From positions 1 through 63,321 of the forward strand of contig JANDJZ010000084.1 of NCBI GenBank assembly GCA_027943245.1: a DNA stretch of 63,321 nt, given 5' to 3'. A model generated the notes under the pieces. The model saw only the letters and a list, made by a program, of their open reading frames with translations, made no database searches and had not been told where the DNA came from. How positions within the stretch are numbered: the first letter of the stretch is position 1; each line of letters begins with the position of its first letter. The position numbers and the translations under genes were made by a program. Shown here in pieces: positions 11,269 to 23,151 of this stretch. The DNA comes from Acanthamoeba sp. SK_2022b (lineage: Eukaryota > Discosea > Longamoebia > Acanthamoebidae).

Positions 11269-11491
11269 TGTTGTGATGTATGCTTTGTGGTGAAGAGTAA
11301 AGTGTGAAGTGAGAACAGGGGTTCTCTCTGGTTTTATTACTGCTGAATATATTGTTGTAGACAGTTGTACTACAACATAACTCCTAAACTTTAAGGCATG
11401 CCTTAATGTGCTATGAGCTCATTAAGTCCTACCTCATTTGGTGTTCCAGAGTGACTGTTGATCAGAGTACCTTATTAGGTAACTCACAACA
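11269..11491 (-). repeat. 5' LTR of copia element
   Basis: 223 bp, the partner of 7605-7830. For this minus-strand element it is the promoter-bearing copy. The primer-binding site starts directly at its inner edge. Confidence 0.95.
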
Positions 11492-11496
11492 ATCTC

Positions 11497-12341
11497 CTTC
11501 TACAATCATCCTACTGCATAACCCTAACTCCCCACCACCCTCCCCTACAAATTTGTTGGGGTTGTGTACATAAACCACTAGGAAATCAGTCAGTGTGCCA
11601 TTTCCTTGAACACTAGGTTATTTGTAGCTATACTCAGTACATGGTTGGTGGCCTTGTTCAGCGATGCACTGAATGTGTGGGGAGGGGGAAAGAGATGGAG
11701 TTCACCAAGAAAGGTACCTCTATTCCCAAACTTGAGTTGCTGCAGAGGCCTGTGGCTGTTTGTTGAACTGCCAGGCCTGAGGCCCATGGTCATAGAAACT
11801 GTCTTAAAATTCTCTGGTTGGCCAACTGCAGTCAGATGACAGCCATCAGCAGCTTCTCTGTAGACAAAAGAAGGACATAGAAGCTGCTGGAGTCCACCTG
11901 TCTGCTCAGGCACTGCCTCTGCTGCTGGCTGCCACTTCCTGGATGCCACTGCCCTTGCCTGGTGGGGTACTTTGTCCAACCTACTGAGCTCAATGGTGTG
12001 CAGAACACTTTGATGTCATCTTTGGGTTGCCTGTGCATTGTTGGTCTTGTGGTGTGTACCTTGCGGGTCCACTCCGCCAAGAAAGAAACACAGAGGGAAA
12101 TGGCCAGAGACAAACAACTCCGGTTTTCATCTTGTGCGAGCGATCACAACAAGCGCGGTCATCACCCAGGGACACCAAGCAAACCCAACCAAGTCGCGTA
12201 GGGTAGGGTATCTATGTCAGCCTTTCTGTGTCTTGCCATCTCCGCTCTCTATACATGCGAATCCATGCGTGCTTCTGCGGGCTGCCAAGTAACAGGAGCC
12301 TGACTTTTGATTGATCAATCAGCTCAGCTGGGGTACGCATA
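11497..12341. other. Gene-free stretch between copia element and uridine kinase
   Basis: AT-richer repeat-island sequence up to about 12100, then GC-richer promoter-like sequence with a short GTAGGGTAGGGTA run at 12199-12211. A minus-strand open frame at 11590-11979 has no recognisable family. No remaining ALG9 exon is seen here. Confidence 0.5.
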
Positions 12342-13784
12342 ATGAGCTCACTACCCAACTATTCCACGATGGGGGCACGGTTCGGGTCTTGGGATGGCGG
12401 ATCGAGCTTGAAGGGCGCCTTCAAGCGCCACAAGCCCTTCATCATCGGTGTGGCTGGCGGCACCGCCTCGGGCAAGACCACCGTGTACGTCTTATGCTTA
12501 CGCATCACCTGTCGCAAGCAGCATAAGATTATATCTCCTGAGTAAATCCCGATTTGCACAGATTTTATCACGACTAACTATTCTCTCGTCGCAGATGCGA
12601 GATGATCATCACATCCTTGAAAGATCAGCGAGTGGCCATCATTTCTCAGGTGCGAACACCCACCGCCCACCTTTTCTCTTTTTATTTTAAATATAAAAAA
12701 TAATTGGCAATTATTCAACAATGGCCAGTTCTCACCCGACGGTACAGGACTCCTTCTACCGGCCCCTGACAGTGCCCGAGAGGGAGAACGTGACTGAATA
12801 CAACTTTGACCACCCTTGTAAGCGTGCTCCTTTTCCATTGCGCGGTTGCAACGACCTTTTACTCACGCCTATCGATTGTGTGACAGCCGCGATCGATTGG
12901 GCACTTCTCGTGCAAACACTCAACAGCATCAAAGATGCCAAGGCCCCATCTGTAGATATCCCAGTTTACGACTTCGTCACACACTCCAGGTGAGCATTCC
13001 TTTTCTCTCTCTCTCTCTCTCTCTCTGCATCGCACGCACATGCACAAGCGACGAAGCTCACATGCACAGCTCACAGGCTCAAAGAGACCACGACCGTTTC
13101 CGGTGCTGATGTCATCATTCTCGAAGGCATCCTCATCTTCCACAATGTATGTCGAGTTGAGCCCTTTACTCGACTGCTCGTTCTACTCGACCTCGCGCTG
13201 CGCTACATCAGCTCACTAACTATTGCTCTCACCCCTCGTTGTGCAGCCCGAGACGCGAAATATGTTCGACGTGAAGATCTTTGTAGATGCCGATGCTGAC
13301 ATCCGACTCGCTCGCCGAGGTGCGTCCCCTCCCTCACCGCTTTCTTTCCTCTTCCTTGTCACATGGCCTCGGCTTACCTCTGTTTTGTGTGTGATAATAA
13401 TAATTATTATTTTATTTGTAAATCGATTCGTTACAGTCATCCGAGACATCAACCACAGAGGGCGGGACGTGATGGGCGTACTGAGGCAGTACGAGAAGTT
13501 TGTGAAGCCCTCCTTCGAGGAATACGTTTCTCCGGTACAGGCGGGCGCCTTCCTCCCTCCCCCTCTTCCCCAATCACCGAAGCTGACCACCAGCGCTGCT
13601 TGGTTGTCGTGCAATGCATGCTGCTGGCCAGTCCAAAAAATACGCTGACGTCATCATCCCGCGAGGAGCGGACAACCTGGTGGCCATCAACCTGCTCGTT
13701 CAACACATCCAGACCAAGCTCGACGAGAGGAGTCCCATGATAAAGGGTGCTTCTGGCGTGAAGGGCTCCCCGTGGAAGAAGTGA
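12342..13784 (+). CDS. UCK: Uridine (uridine-cytidine) kinase
   Basis: Eight exons: 12342-12484, 12595-12649, 12748-12817, 12887-12989, 13077-13146, 13247-13319, 13437-13534 and 13632-13784; total 254 residues. The P-loop is [13 protein letters not shown] (about residues 36-48). The family landmarks [60 protein letters not shown] and [20 protein letters not shown] all follow in order. The enzyme phosphorylates uridine and cytidine to the monophosphates in pyrimidine salvage. Length and motif set are those of a single-domain UCK without a fused UPRTase. The starting Met opens a 5' exon of normal length, with an upstream stop nearby. All introns are GT-AG. Confidence 0.95.
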
Positions 13785-13871
13785 TCGCCAGGCACGCGTT
13801 TTAAACAAATTAAATCACAAGCAGCGCTTGGTGTCCACTCGCCTCCATGTTTAAGGTGGTGAGGCAACGCG

Positions 13872-16800
13872 TCACTGGGCGGCGATGGAGCCGAGGGACC
13901 GCTCGCGGTTGTGCCTGCGCGCCTCCTCGGGTCTGTCCGCGCTCGTCCCCTTCTTCGCGCCTGACACCCACGACGCCGGCGGAGGCGGCGGCGGAGGAAT
14001 CGATGATGAAGAGGACGATGACGACGAGGAGTTAGGAGTCGCGGACGGGGCGGACGATAGCAGCGTCCAGGTCTTCTCGCTGATCGCCCGCCTGTTCTTG
14101 GGCTTGTTGTGCTGCTGCTGCTGCTGCTGCTGCTGCTTGTGGTGGAACAGCGCCTCGAAATCGGCCACCATTTGGGTGATTAGCTCCGTGATGTGGGTCC
14201 TGCCGTCGTGGTCGACCAAGGGAGAGTGATGAGCCAACTTATCGGTGATGAAGGGTCGACCGAGAAAAGGAGAGCGAACCAGTCAGAGCGCACGATCTCG
14301 CGTCGGCGAGGGGTGAGAGGGAACCCGATGGGCTTGGGCGAGTCGATGCACTTGGACGGCTCGATGAGCGTGTCCCCGAGGTCGTCGCCGCCGGCCGAAG
14401 GGGTGGGGTGCACTGAGTCGATGGACGTGCCGCTCTGGGCCGTCGGACGAATGATGTACGGCGCCAGCACGATCGCCAGTTGAGGCACCGTTAGCGTGCG
14501 CCCGTTCCTGTGTGTTGTCACATACGATCATACACCGATTCGGGTGAGTCCCGGTGCTCTTTCCGGCGGACATCACGCCAGGTCACGGAAAAACAGGAGT
14601 CAGTACTTGGAGAGGGCGGTGAGCTCGCCCACGCGCTTGATAAGCCCCAGCAGACGGCGGAGGATACGATGACGCGGCCTATCGAGCTGAGCGATGATCG
14701 TCCTCAATCGCGCCGTCCGCTGCTCGCCCGAATATTCTACTTGCAAAGAGCGAAAGCGAAGATTGAGTCTCGGTGACGCTAGCGCGACAGCGCGAGTGGG
14801 AGAGGCCTACCGCGCAGCGCGATGATTTGGCGGTAGTGCGGGAGAATGGGAGACGTAAGGGAGGCCAGGTGATCCAACAGCAGGCTCGACACCACGCGCA
14901 CTAATGTTTCGCCCGAGCATATCAAACACATGTCGCCGGAGGCCGTGAGCACACACAACTCGCCGCGCTCTCTTGACGCGCAACGCCGGCTGGCAGCGCA
15001 CCTTGGTGTGCGGCCTTGAGGGAGCAGAAGAGGGAGAGGGGCAGGCCGAGTTCTTCGGCGCCCTTGAACCTGCCCGCCATGATATCCTCGATCGTGTCCT
15101 CCCGCAACAGCTGGTCTGCTCTCATCGCCCACGCGTTAGCCACACGAGCGTGTGAGGCGCGGGAGGCGCATACCGTTGTCGGACTGGAGGAGCTCCTTGA
15201 GGATCTCGAGGTACTTGAGGTCGTCGTAGGTGGTGTTGAAGAGGTTCTCGAGGACCTCCTCCTTGGCCTTGGCGGGGTCTCCGCCGCGGCCGTGCCCCGC
15301 CGCTTCCTTCACATTAGCTCGCTTCTTGATGGCCTTGTACAGGAAATTGAGCATCGACACGACGGCCATCATTCGCTTCTCCTGGTCCCTCGCCAACGCC
15401 TTCATCTCCCTATTGAACGCATTGCTCGGCTGCTGCTGGGGCGGCGCTTGCTTGTTCTTCTTCTGTTCGGGGACGTCGGCGCCGTCATCGTCTTCGTTGT
15501 CGTCATCGTCTTCTTCGCCTTCGACCATCACCAGTGAACTCTCGCGGCTGGCTTCATCCATGACTCCAAGCCCGCCGCTGCCGTTCTTGGGCCGAGCGGC
15601 CGCGTAGGAGTTGCGCCACACGAGGCCGATGCTCTTCTCCTCCCACTCGTCGTCGTCGCCCTCGCCGTCCTCAACGCTGCCGTCGTCGGTGAACAGATCG
15701 ACGCCGCGCGGTAGGCCCTTGAGCTCGCCCGAGGCCTCCGTCGATAGCGGCTCCGGCAGGCTCAACCGGAACGACGAGAGCGAAAGCGACGAAGTGCGCG
15801 AGTAGGACGCGCTGCCCGAAGACGACGAAGACGAACCCAGCGAGAATCTGGCACATCGCAGACACCCCGCAAACGCTTTCAGAAAACAGCGCCCGCGAGC
15901 GAGGTGTGTGCTGCCATGACATGACTGGACCGTACCGGCGCTTGTTGAGGGTAACGCCCTTCTGCTTGCCCAGGGCGGAGATTACGTTGCGGGGCGCGGA
16001 GGAGGTCTTCTTGAAGCGGTAGGAGTTGGGGAGCGAGGCGACGGGCCCCTTGTTCTCCATGCCGTACTGCCGGGCCAGCGCATCGGGGTCGATGTCGCCG
16101 CTCAGCTGCACCAGCACCTCGTCTGCGGCGCGAGCAACGCAACCCAAAGCGAAAGAGGAAAGAGAAGGCCGTGTCAGAGAGGGCGGGCCGGCCAAAAAAC
16201 CCTTCGATCAGGGAGGGTAGTCGACAGCGGGACCTTCATTCGTTGCTCGGCGGAAGGACTCGCTCGGCGAGCTGTCTGTTGAGTGCAATCGAGACGGAGC
16301 GCGTGAGAACGAAAAACGAAAACGAAAAAGAAAAAACCAAAGGGAACGGAGTTGAGCAGCCCATGAACCAGTGATTTGGGAGACGTCAAACTCGAGCAGC
16401 TTGATGGTGCAGATCGCTGCGATCCATTCGTCCATATCCTCCTCCGTGTCCGCCATTAGATAGTAGCTGCGTTTCATTGGGCACGAAAACACGGTTGCCA
16501 CTGTTGGTTGTCTGGGATGGGAGGGGAGACACCATTTGGGGGTGCTGCAGACACGACGGCTTACCTCGGATGCCATCGGTTGAACGCCGAGCAGGGATCG
16601 GTGATCTGGAACACGAAGCCCTGCTTTCGCCGGGGCAATCCTGCATACGAGCGCGAGTAGGTTAGCCATCATGAGAGCTGTTACCTCCCGCAAGCAATCG
16701 ATGCATCAGATGAGCGATCCGCGTACTGATGCCGTGCTTCTTGAAGTCATCGTCCGTGTTGAGCAACTCGACCGAGCACCGATCCTGGCACGCATGCACG

Positions 16801-16987
16801 CGTCAGCGCGTTCATTACCTCAACAAGGCGCGCAGACGCTGATCAGCACAGAACGGTGAAGGCCGAGACGCGTACGACGGGGATGAAGCCGAGCGGGGTC
16901 TTGATCTTGGTATTTCGGTAGTAGTAAAGCATGTTACCCCTCAACACGAACCACCGCCTCTTCCAGTTCTGTTATAGTATGCCAGGC

Positions 16988-17042
<55 letters not shown>

Positions 17043-18507
17043 GCGCTGTGTATGCGTGAGTGGTGTGAGCTGTGTGACCTTGACGATGCCTCCGCGCTTG
17101 GTGAGCCAGCCTTGGCGCTCGATCGGGTGGATGTCGATCACGGGCTCCTCCGTTCTCAGGTTCTTCATCGGCGAATCCGCTACCTGTCCACCGCAGCGCA
17201 AGGGAGAAGGTCGAGTAGCACAAGTGTCAGAATCTGCAACTCGTGTGTGCCGCTAGAGTAAAGAGGTCACGCGGAAAGCCCTCACCTTGAGGTTGAGAGC
17301 GCGTATCCACTCTTCCAACTCTTCTTCGTTGTCGGCGAAGATGTAGAAGGCCGGGTGGCGTCGGCAAAACACGCCCAGCGGATCGTACAACTCGAAACTG
17401 TACCTGCAGGCGCCCCCGCACACGCCCGACCATTGCACACCCAGACAAATATGTGAGGTTTCAAGTGCAACCTGGCGAGAAACGGGGAGGGAGGCACGAA
17501 CCGCAGTCGTCGACCTCGTCGTCGCATCTCCGTGATACGGATGCAGCATCGCGAAAGGGGGATGAAGCCCAACGGGGTCATGTCCTGTCCGTGTTCAACC
17601 ACCCGACCACAGATTAAAATCAATAAACATTTAAATAAATCATGAAAACGGTAATAGAAGAAGCATTACGCCTGGTTTCTTGTAGTAGTAGAGTCGATCC
17701 TCTGAAAGGATGAACCATCGCCTGACGCGCACGACCACCACAAAGAGTTCTGCTGAGTGACGATGCCGAATGTGGCGCTTCTTCTTCATCTTCGGCTCGG
17801 GATGTCCCTCGCGCGTGTGTTGTTGGCGGTGCCGTACCGCTTCCAGTTCTTGACCCGCCCTCCCTGCTTGGTGAGCCATCCCTCCTTTGATGGCGTGTCA
17901 TACCGGCTGAACGAGAAGAACCCCACCGACTGCGTTCCCCACACCAACCGCAATAGTAGTTGAGTCGACGACTACAACAGCAAAGCCAAAGAGCGGGCGT
18001 GTGTGCCTTGACGCGCTGTGAGGTCTGGAAGGGCGCCTTGCGCGCGGAGCCGAGGCTGGTGAGCGCGGCGGCGGGGTCGAGCAGCGGATCGGGCAGGGGA
18101 GTGGAGGGCAGCGGGGGCGATACGGGTCGTCCGTTGCCGGCCCTCTCGCGGTCCTTCCGCTGGAGCCACTCGCTCACGGCCTGCCCGGCCTGGTGGGCCA
18201 TCATCCATGCCGAATCCCTTCGCTCGGCCATGCCCGAGCCGTTGGGCAGGCCCTGTTCGTTCACTAGGCTTAGCACGACATCATCGTCTGCGAAATCGAA
18301 ATCTTCTTTTTCATCGTTCTTTACTTCCTCGTCTTCCTCGGCATCATCGTTAACGCGGCCTGCATCTTTTGGCTCCGGCTCTACCACGCTTCCGGCGAAC
18401 TTGACTCGCAACGGGGGCGGAGGAGACCCCGGTGCGCTCCGCTGTCGCCCTCCCTGCGTAATCCCTTCTTCGCCCACGGCATTGTCGTCGGTCTCTCCTA
18501 CCTCCAT
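13872..18507 (-). CDS. Two-PH-domain protein with C-terminal RhoGAP-like domain
   Basis: Many exons. The N-terminus (from ATG at 18507) is acidic and Pro-rich. The first PH domain is split over 17.9-17.25 kb: GWLTKQGGRVKNWKR, then RWFILSEDRLYYYKKPG, TPLGFIPL and an end EEELEEWIRALNLK. A second PH follows at 17.2-16.4 kb: GWLTKRGGIVK, NWKRRWFVLRGNMLYYYR, TPLGFIPV and TEEDMDEWIAAI. A linker with an acidic stretch (about 15.75-15.2 kb) comes next. Then helical segments LVRVVSSLLLDHLASLTSPI and LTVPQLAIVLAPYIIRP fit the second half of a RhoGAP fold. The tail has poly-Gln (CAG) and poly-Ser/Pro runs. Likely a membrane-phosphoinositide-recruited regulator of a Rho GTPase. The arginine finger was not located, so GAP activity is unproven. 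A (GT)n tract sits in an intron at 16990-17040. Confidence 0.68.
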
Positions 18508-18764
18508 CCTCTCCCTCTTTTTACCCTCGTCAGTTGGTTGTAGTGCGACGTCGAACAAGCAAGTGGCTCCCACTCGCGCGAATTATCCCGGCTGCTATTA
18601 GCGCGTGATCGCTGGTGGTCTCCAAGCTTCACTTCATTTTCTCGTCATGCGCCTGTCTAACATGTTTCAACCCCCCTCGTGGTCGTTTTCGTTCTTTGTT
18701 TCGTTATTTCGTTTTTTTTTTGTTTTTTTGTTTGTGGAGACAAAAGTAAGCCTCGGCGGACTGC

Positions 18765-21132
18765 TCAGTCGTCGGTGAGATCGATCATGACGGGCTGTGA
18801 GGGCGGAGGCGGACCCTTCTTGCCTCTCTTGGCCGAAGGGGGAAAATCTTCCTCTTCCTCCTCTTCATCTTCTTCCTCGTCCTCCTCCTCCTCATCATCA
18901 TCACCGGAGTGGCTGTATGATTCCTCCTCTTCCTCATCGGTTTTGGCGGGCCATCTCCTCTTGGCGGGGACTGACCTGTAGCCTTCACGCTCCTGCTCGT
19001 CCATGTTTTCTTCCTCCTCCTCCTCTTCGTCTTCGTCGTCCATCTTCCGTCTCCACCTGCTCACAGACTCTTCTTCTTGCTCTTCTTCTTCTTCGTCGTC
19101 GTCGTCGTCTTCCTCTTCGTCGTCGCCTCTCTTCCTCGCTCTCCATCTCTGACTTTCTTCTTCCTCCTCCTCCTCCTGTTCCCTCTCCGCCTGCTTCCTC
19201 TTCATCCGCTCTTTGAGTGCCTCCTTCGTCCTCACTTGCACCCTCCTTCCCTCTCCTTCCTCCTCCTCCTCTTCGTCTTCCTCCTCGCTTACGCTCGAGG
19301 CAGACTCATCTTCGACTTCCTCTTTCTTCTCCTCTTGTTTCGTCGCGGCAGTCTCCTCCCTCTCGGCTTCCCCTCTCTTCGTCTCCTCCTCCCTCTCGCC
19401 CTTCTCCATCACATTTGTCTCCGCGGCCGCCGTCTCCGTGTCCATCGCGTCGGTCTCGACGCTCTCGCCCTCGCCTTCGTGAAGCGCCTCCTCCGAAGCG
19501 GCGGCTGCGGCTTCCTCGCCCGCCTCTGGCGCTGCGTCGGCTGCGAGCGTGGTCGGCTTCTCGCTGATGACGTTGTTGTCCTCATCCTCGTTTGCAGCCT
19601 CTTCGACTAACTCCTCTTGCACCATCTCCTCGTTTGAGTCTTCGGCCTCGAGATCACCTTCGTCGTCCTCTTCGTGCTCTGACTCTTCTTCTTCTTCTTC
19701 TTCTGCCTCCTCCTCTTCAACGCGCTTTCTCTTCACCGCGCGCTCCCGTTCCTTGATCATTGCAGCCTTCTTTGCTTCTTCTTGTTGCTGTTCCTGCTCG
19801 CGTTTCCGCCGCTCCTGCTCGTCGCGCTTCCGCGCGGCCTCGGCAGCCTCGCGCCGCACACGCTCGGCCTCGTGTCGGGCCATGAGCTCTCTCCTCTCGC
19901 GTTCGCGGTCATCGTCCCACTTGCGCTTCTCCTGCCGTCGCTCGGCCTCCCACGCGCTCCTCTCGCTCTCGTGCGCGCTCAGCAGCTGTCGTCGCTGGGC
20001 CTCCCAGTCCCGGAGCGTCGCATCGCGCGCGGCCAGCTGCGCCTTGAGCTCCATAGTCTCGCGTTGCACGTTGGTCAGCGCCTCGCGTTGGTGGGCCAGT
20101 TCGTTGCGAGCGCTTTGAAGCTGTTGGGCGAGCAGCGCCCCCTGCCGCTTCTCCTCCATGAGCGTCATCTCGACGCGGTGAAGCTTCTGACGGTCACGGT
20201 CGCTCTCCTCGATCGCGCTGTCCACCTTCCGTCGCTTCACTCGCTCGTGTTCCACAACACCTGCTCTCGCACAAGCGCATCGTCATGCATGCGCGTAAGT
20301 CAGCAGCGCGACACAATGACCAACAACAACAACAACACAACAGGAGTGAGAAGGACCTCGGGCCTTGGAGAGGGTGCTCTGCAGCTTGTCCCCCTTCTGC
20401 CGTTCGCTAGCCAGCTTGCTTTTGGCCTCACTCAGCTCTGTCTTGAGCTTTTCCTGTGGCAGGGCGAGTGAGTGAGCGTGCAACCACCAATGTGTGCCGC
20501 GGCGTAGTGTCATGCAATACCATTTCAATGCGCTGCCGACGATTCTCGTTACACAGGCGGGCAATCTCTTGCTCCTTTTCGCTCAGGCGGGGATCTCGAG
20601 CCGTAAGAGGGAGCCCTCCACGCTGTGGTGGACTTCCCCCAGCCGTCCTCAGCCTGATTTGCTCCTTTTCCTCGCGGAGAGCGTCGATCTTGCGCTCCTG
20701 TAACTCGATTGTGCGGCTCAGCCCTTCCAATTCAACGTGCGAAGCCTGCAATTCGGCGTCTGAGTGGGCCAATCGTTCCTCAGCCTCGTCCAATTCGTTT
20801 TGCAGCTTCACTGCGAGCTTCACCCACCGGTCGACATCCTGTCCAAAGTCGAGGTGCTGCACGTCTTCGGCGGTGATCTTGTGACCGTTACCGCTTTCGA
20901 GACCATCCATCACCGGATTGTGCTGATCGAGCTCGGCACGTACAAGCTGCTTCACCTCCTCCATCTGTTGAAATAGCTTCTCCTTGTTCTGCTGCCGCAG
21001 TCGCTCCTCAATTTCTTCTACCAGCGCTGCCATTTGCTCCGCCTGAATAATCTCTTCCTCCTCTTCAACATCTGCAATATCTTCCTCGCCGTAATCAAGG
21101 CCTTCCTCGAGGGCAGATGGAACGCCGTACAT
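18765..21132 (-). CDS. Acidic coiled-coil protein with C-terminal SUMO-interacting-like motif
   Basis: Exons 21132-20521, 20453-20357 and 20260-18765. The N-terminal third is acidic, then a long coiled coil (heptads rich in Glu, Lys, Arg, Leu; several hundred residues) covers most of exon 2 and the first half of exon 3. The second half is dominated by poly-Glu/Asp runs broken by basic clusters (RKR, KRKR, RRW). The protein ends VMIDLTDD, a hydrophobic core flanked by acids that fits the SUMO-interacting motif. KRK/RR clusters suggest a nuclear location. No enzymatic domain is seen. It could be a nuclear scaffold of the TPR/Mlp or chromatin-chaperone kind, but this is a guess from composition. 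Confidence 0.72.
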
Positions 21133-21408
21133 GCTGTGCTCGATTAGATGCTGGCGGGAAAAAAAAGGATTGAGAATCTAACGCGCTGCAGTGCCTGACG
21201 TGGCCGCACGCCTTAACCAGGGCTGGGCCCAGGGCAAACCGCGGAAAGCGGAAATTTCGATAGCTCCGGTCGCCGGAGCACTTGCCGTTTGGCCAACCCT
21301 TCTGCTGAGATCTTGCATCGTGAAGCTGCCCTGCCATCTGCCTCCCTTCGATTCCTCAATTCTTGTCACAATCTCTCTTTCATCCAGAATTGATCTTGCG
21401 TAAGGGTC

Positions 21409-23002
21409 ATGTGCTTTTTCTGCGCCAGGCGAGGCCTGCTGTCCGCTGCCGCCCCGTCCTCCTTCACAACCAACCACGCTTCGTCTAAGGTGAAGACGGG
21501 CCTCACGGGGGTGGGCTCTTCCCAGTTTGCGGCACCAACGTTCAAAATCACCGAAATCGATGAGCATCTCAAGTGGAATCCCTACATCTGGACCGGCTAC
21601 CGAGAAAACTACACGTTCGGCCAGTGCCTCTACAGCTTCTTCACCATCCACAACGAATCAGGTTCGCTGCCAGCCTCTATGCACGCTGCTTGTGCACGTG
21701 CGTTGGGACGTGTTAACCGGTCATGGTGGCCCAGTGAATGTGTGGAGCCATTTTATAGCAGTGCTGGTGTTCGTGTGGGCCATGCGCCACACGCTGTTCG
21801 ACGTCCTTCTTCCTACCACTCCGTTCCTTCACCAGGTGCACACTCTCGCCCCACTTGCACTCGGCCACTCGCTTAACGCGCTCAAACTATTGGTTGGCAC
21901 CAATCTCCTTGTTGCCCTGTCTTCTCAGATGATCTGGGCGACGTTCTTCCTCACAGCCATCAGCTGCTTCGGCGGCTCGGCCATCTATCACCTCTTCTTC
22001 CCTCAATCCATCTCCGCCGTCTACTGGCTGGGCATTTTGGACTTTACCGGTACAGCGCCCACTCGTGGCTCCTGCTCTGCTCCGCAATTAGTCGTGCATC
22101 CCACGAGCCCACCCAACACACGAACCACATTTATGTGCACACAGGCATCGCTGCGTTGGTGCTGGGGAGTTACTTTCCTCCGGTGTTCTACGGCTTTCAC
22201 TGCTTCCCCTTCTGGCAGCGATTGTACATCACGTCCATCTCCCTCCTTGGTACCGTCACGTTGGTCGCGCCGTGGTTCCGCTTCTTCCACTCGCAGAGGT
22301 ACGCGCTGGAGTCCGCCAAGCTGTCTGCAGCAAGCATGGGATGTGACCAGTCGCACCCCTTGGCTTCTTTGCTCAGGTACCTGGGCATACGAGTGAGCCT
22401 GTACGCCATGGTGGCCGTCGCCGGTATTGTGCCGGCCGTGCACTCCTACTTCCTTCTCCAAACGCTTGCCTACGGTACGGGAGACGCCTTGACCCAGCCC
22501 CGCGATCGCATTGACACGGGCAACTGTTAAATTTATTTATTCATAATTTAATTTGTCCTTTTTGATTTTTTTCAAATCTTTTTTCAAAAAAAAAAATCTG
22601 CGCAGATGGCTCGTTTGATGAGGTGTACCATCGACTCTACATCATGTACGGTCTGTACACTTTAGGTAGCCTTTCGCCAACCCACAGTTCGTTCCAGTAG
22701 TGGCTCGTATTACTCACAACGCGACGTGTGTACCTCTACGCGCACAGGGGTGTTCTTCTACATGTCCAAGTTCCCCGAGTCTCGATTCCCCGGCAAGTTC
22801 GACATCTGGGTACGTATCGATGCCTGAACATACCAGCTAACCGCCGTCGTGCTAACGGCCACGCTTGCTTTGCGCTTGCGATGGACAGTTCAACAGTCAT
22901 CAGTGGTGGCACTTGCTGGTGGTGTGCGGGACTCTGGTGCACTGGAGCAACTGCCTGCTTATCTACGAGAACTACCTCACCCTTCTCCCCATCTGTCCCT
23001 AA
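21409..23002 (+). CDS. PAQR-family seven-helix receptor (adiponectin-receptor-like)
   Basis: Eight exons (21409-21661, 21735-21835, 21929-22049, 22145-22298, 22377-22474, 22606-22665, 22748-22809, 22889-23002) give 320 residues. Landmarks: HLKWNPYIWTGYRENYTF before helix 1, then IHNESVNVWSHFIAVL. The family's helix-2 end is SAIYHLFFPQS with the conserved Ser and His, followed by ILDFTGIAALVLGSYFPPV. Near the C-terminus are SRFPGKFDIW and FNSHQWWHLLVV, the FPGKFD...HxxxH zinc-site motif of PAQR hydrolases. Members act as ceramidase-like membrane receptors. All three zinc-site histidines and the Asp appear present, so it is probably active. The family assignment is firm; the ligand is unknown. 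Confidence 0.94.
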
Positions 23003-23151
23003 CTGGATATTTAAAACAACAAATAAAACAAAAACACAAACTGGCCAATCGCGAAAGCAGGCTTCTCCCCGTTGGGTTTGCTGAAAGGCCAACAGAAAGG
23101 TCAACCGAACCAGGAGGAAGGTGACATACGTCCCCCCCCCCATCGAAGTCC

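Larger units (their letters stand above)
7605..11491 (-). mobile_element. Ty1/copia LTR retrotransposon, internally deleted
   Basis: Element of 3,887 bp on the minus strand. LTRs are 7605-7830 (3') and 11269-11491 (5'), nearly identical and bounded by TG...CA. It is flanked by the 5-bp direct repeat ATCTC (7600-7604 and 11492-11496), a clean target-site duplication. Order in the element: 5' LTR, primer site, gag, protease, integrase, remnant reverse transcriptase, RNase H, polypurine tract, 3' LTR. Integrase before reverse transcriptase marks the copia superfamily. Typical copia elements are about 5 kb; the missing length is the reverse transcriptase core. Pol also carries stops and frameshifts. 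The few LTR differences suggest fairly recent insertion, so the element was probably mobilised in trans. Confidence 0.93.

Noticed and set aside
12199..12211. GTAGGGTAGGGTA as an internal telomere repeat
   Set aside because: Only two units; too short to support a telomeric origin.
18679..20118. Ser/Leu/Pro-rich plus-strand frames opposite the coiled-coil gene
   Set aside because: They are reverse readings of GAG/GAA-rich (Glu) codons of the real minus-strand gene.
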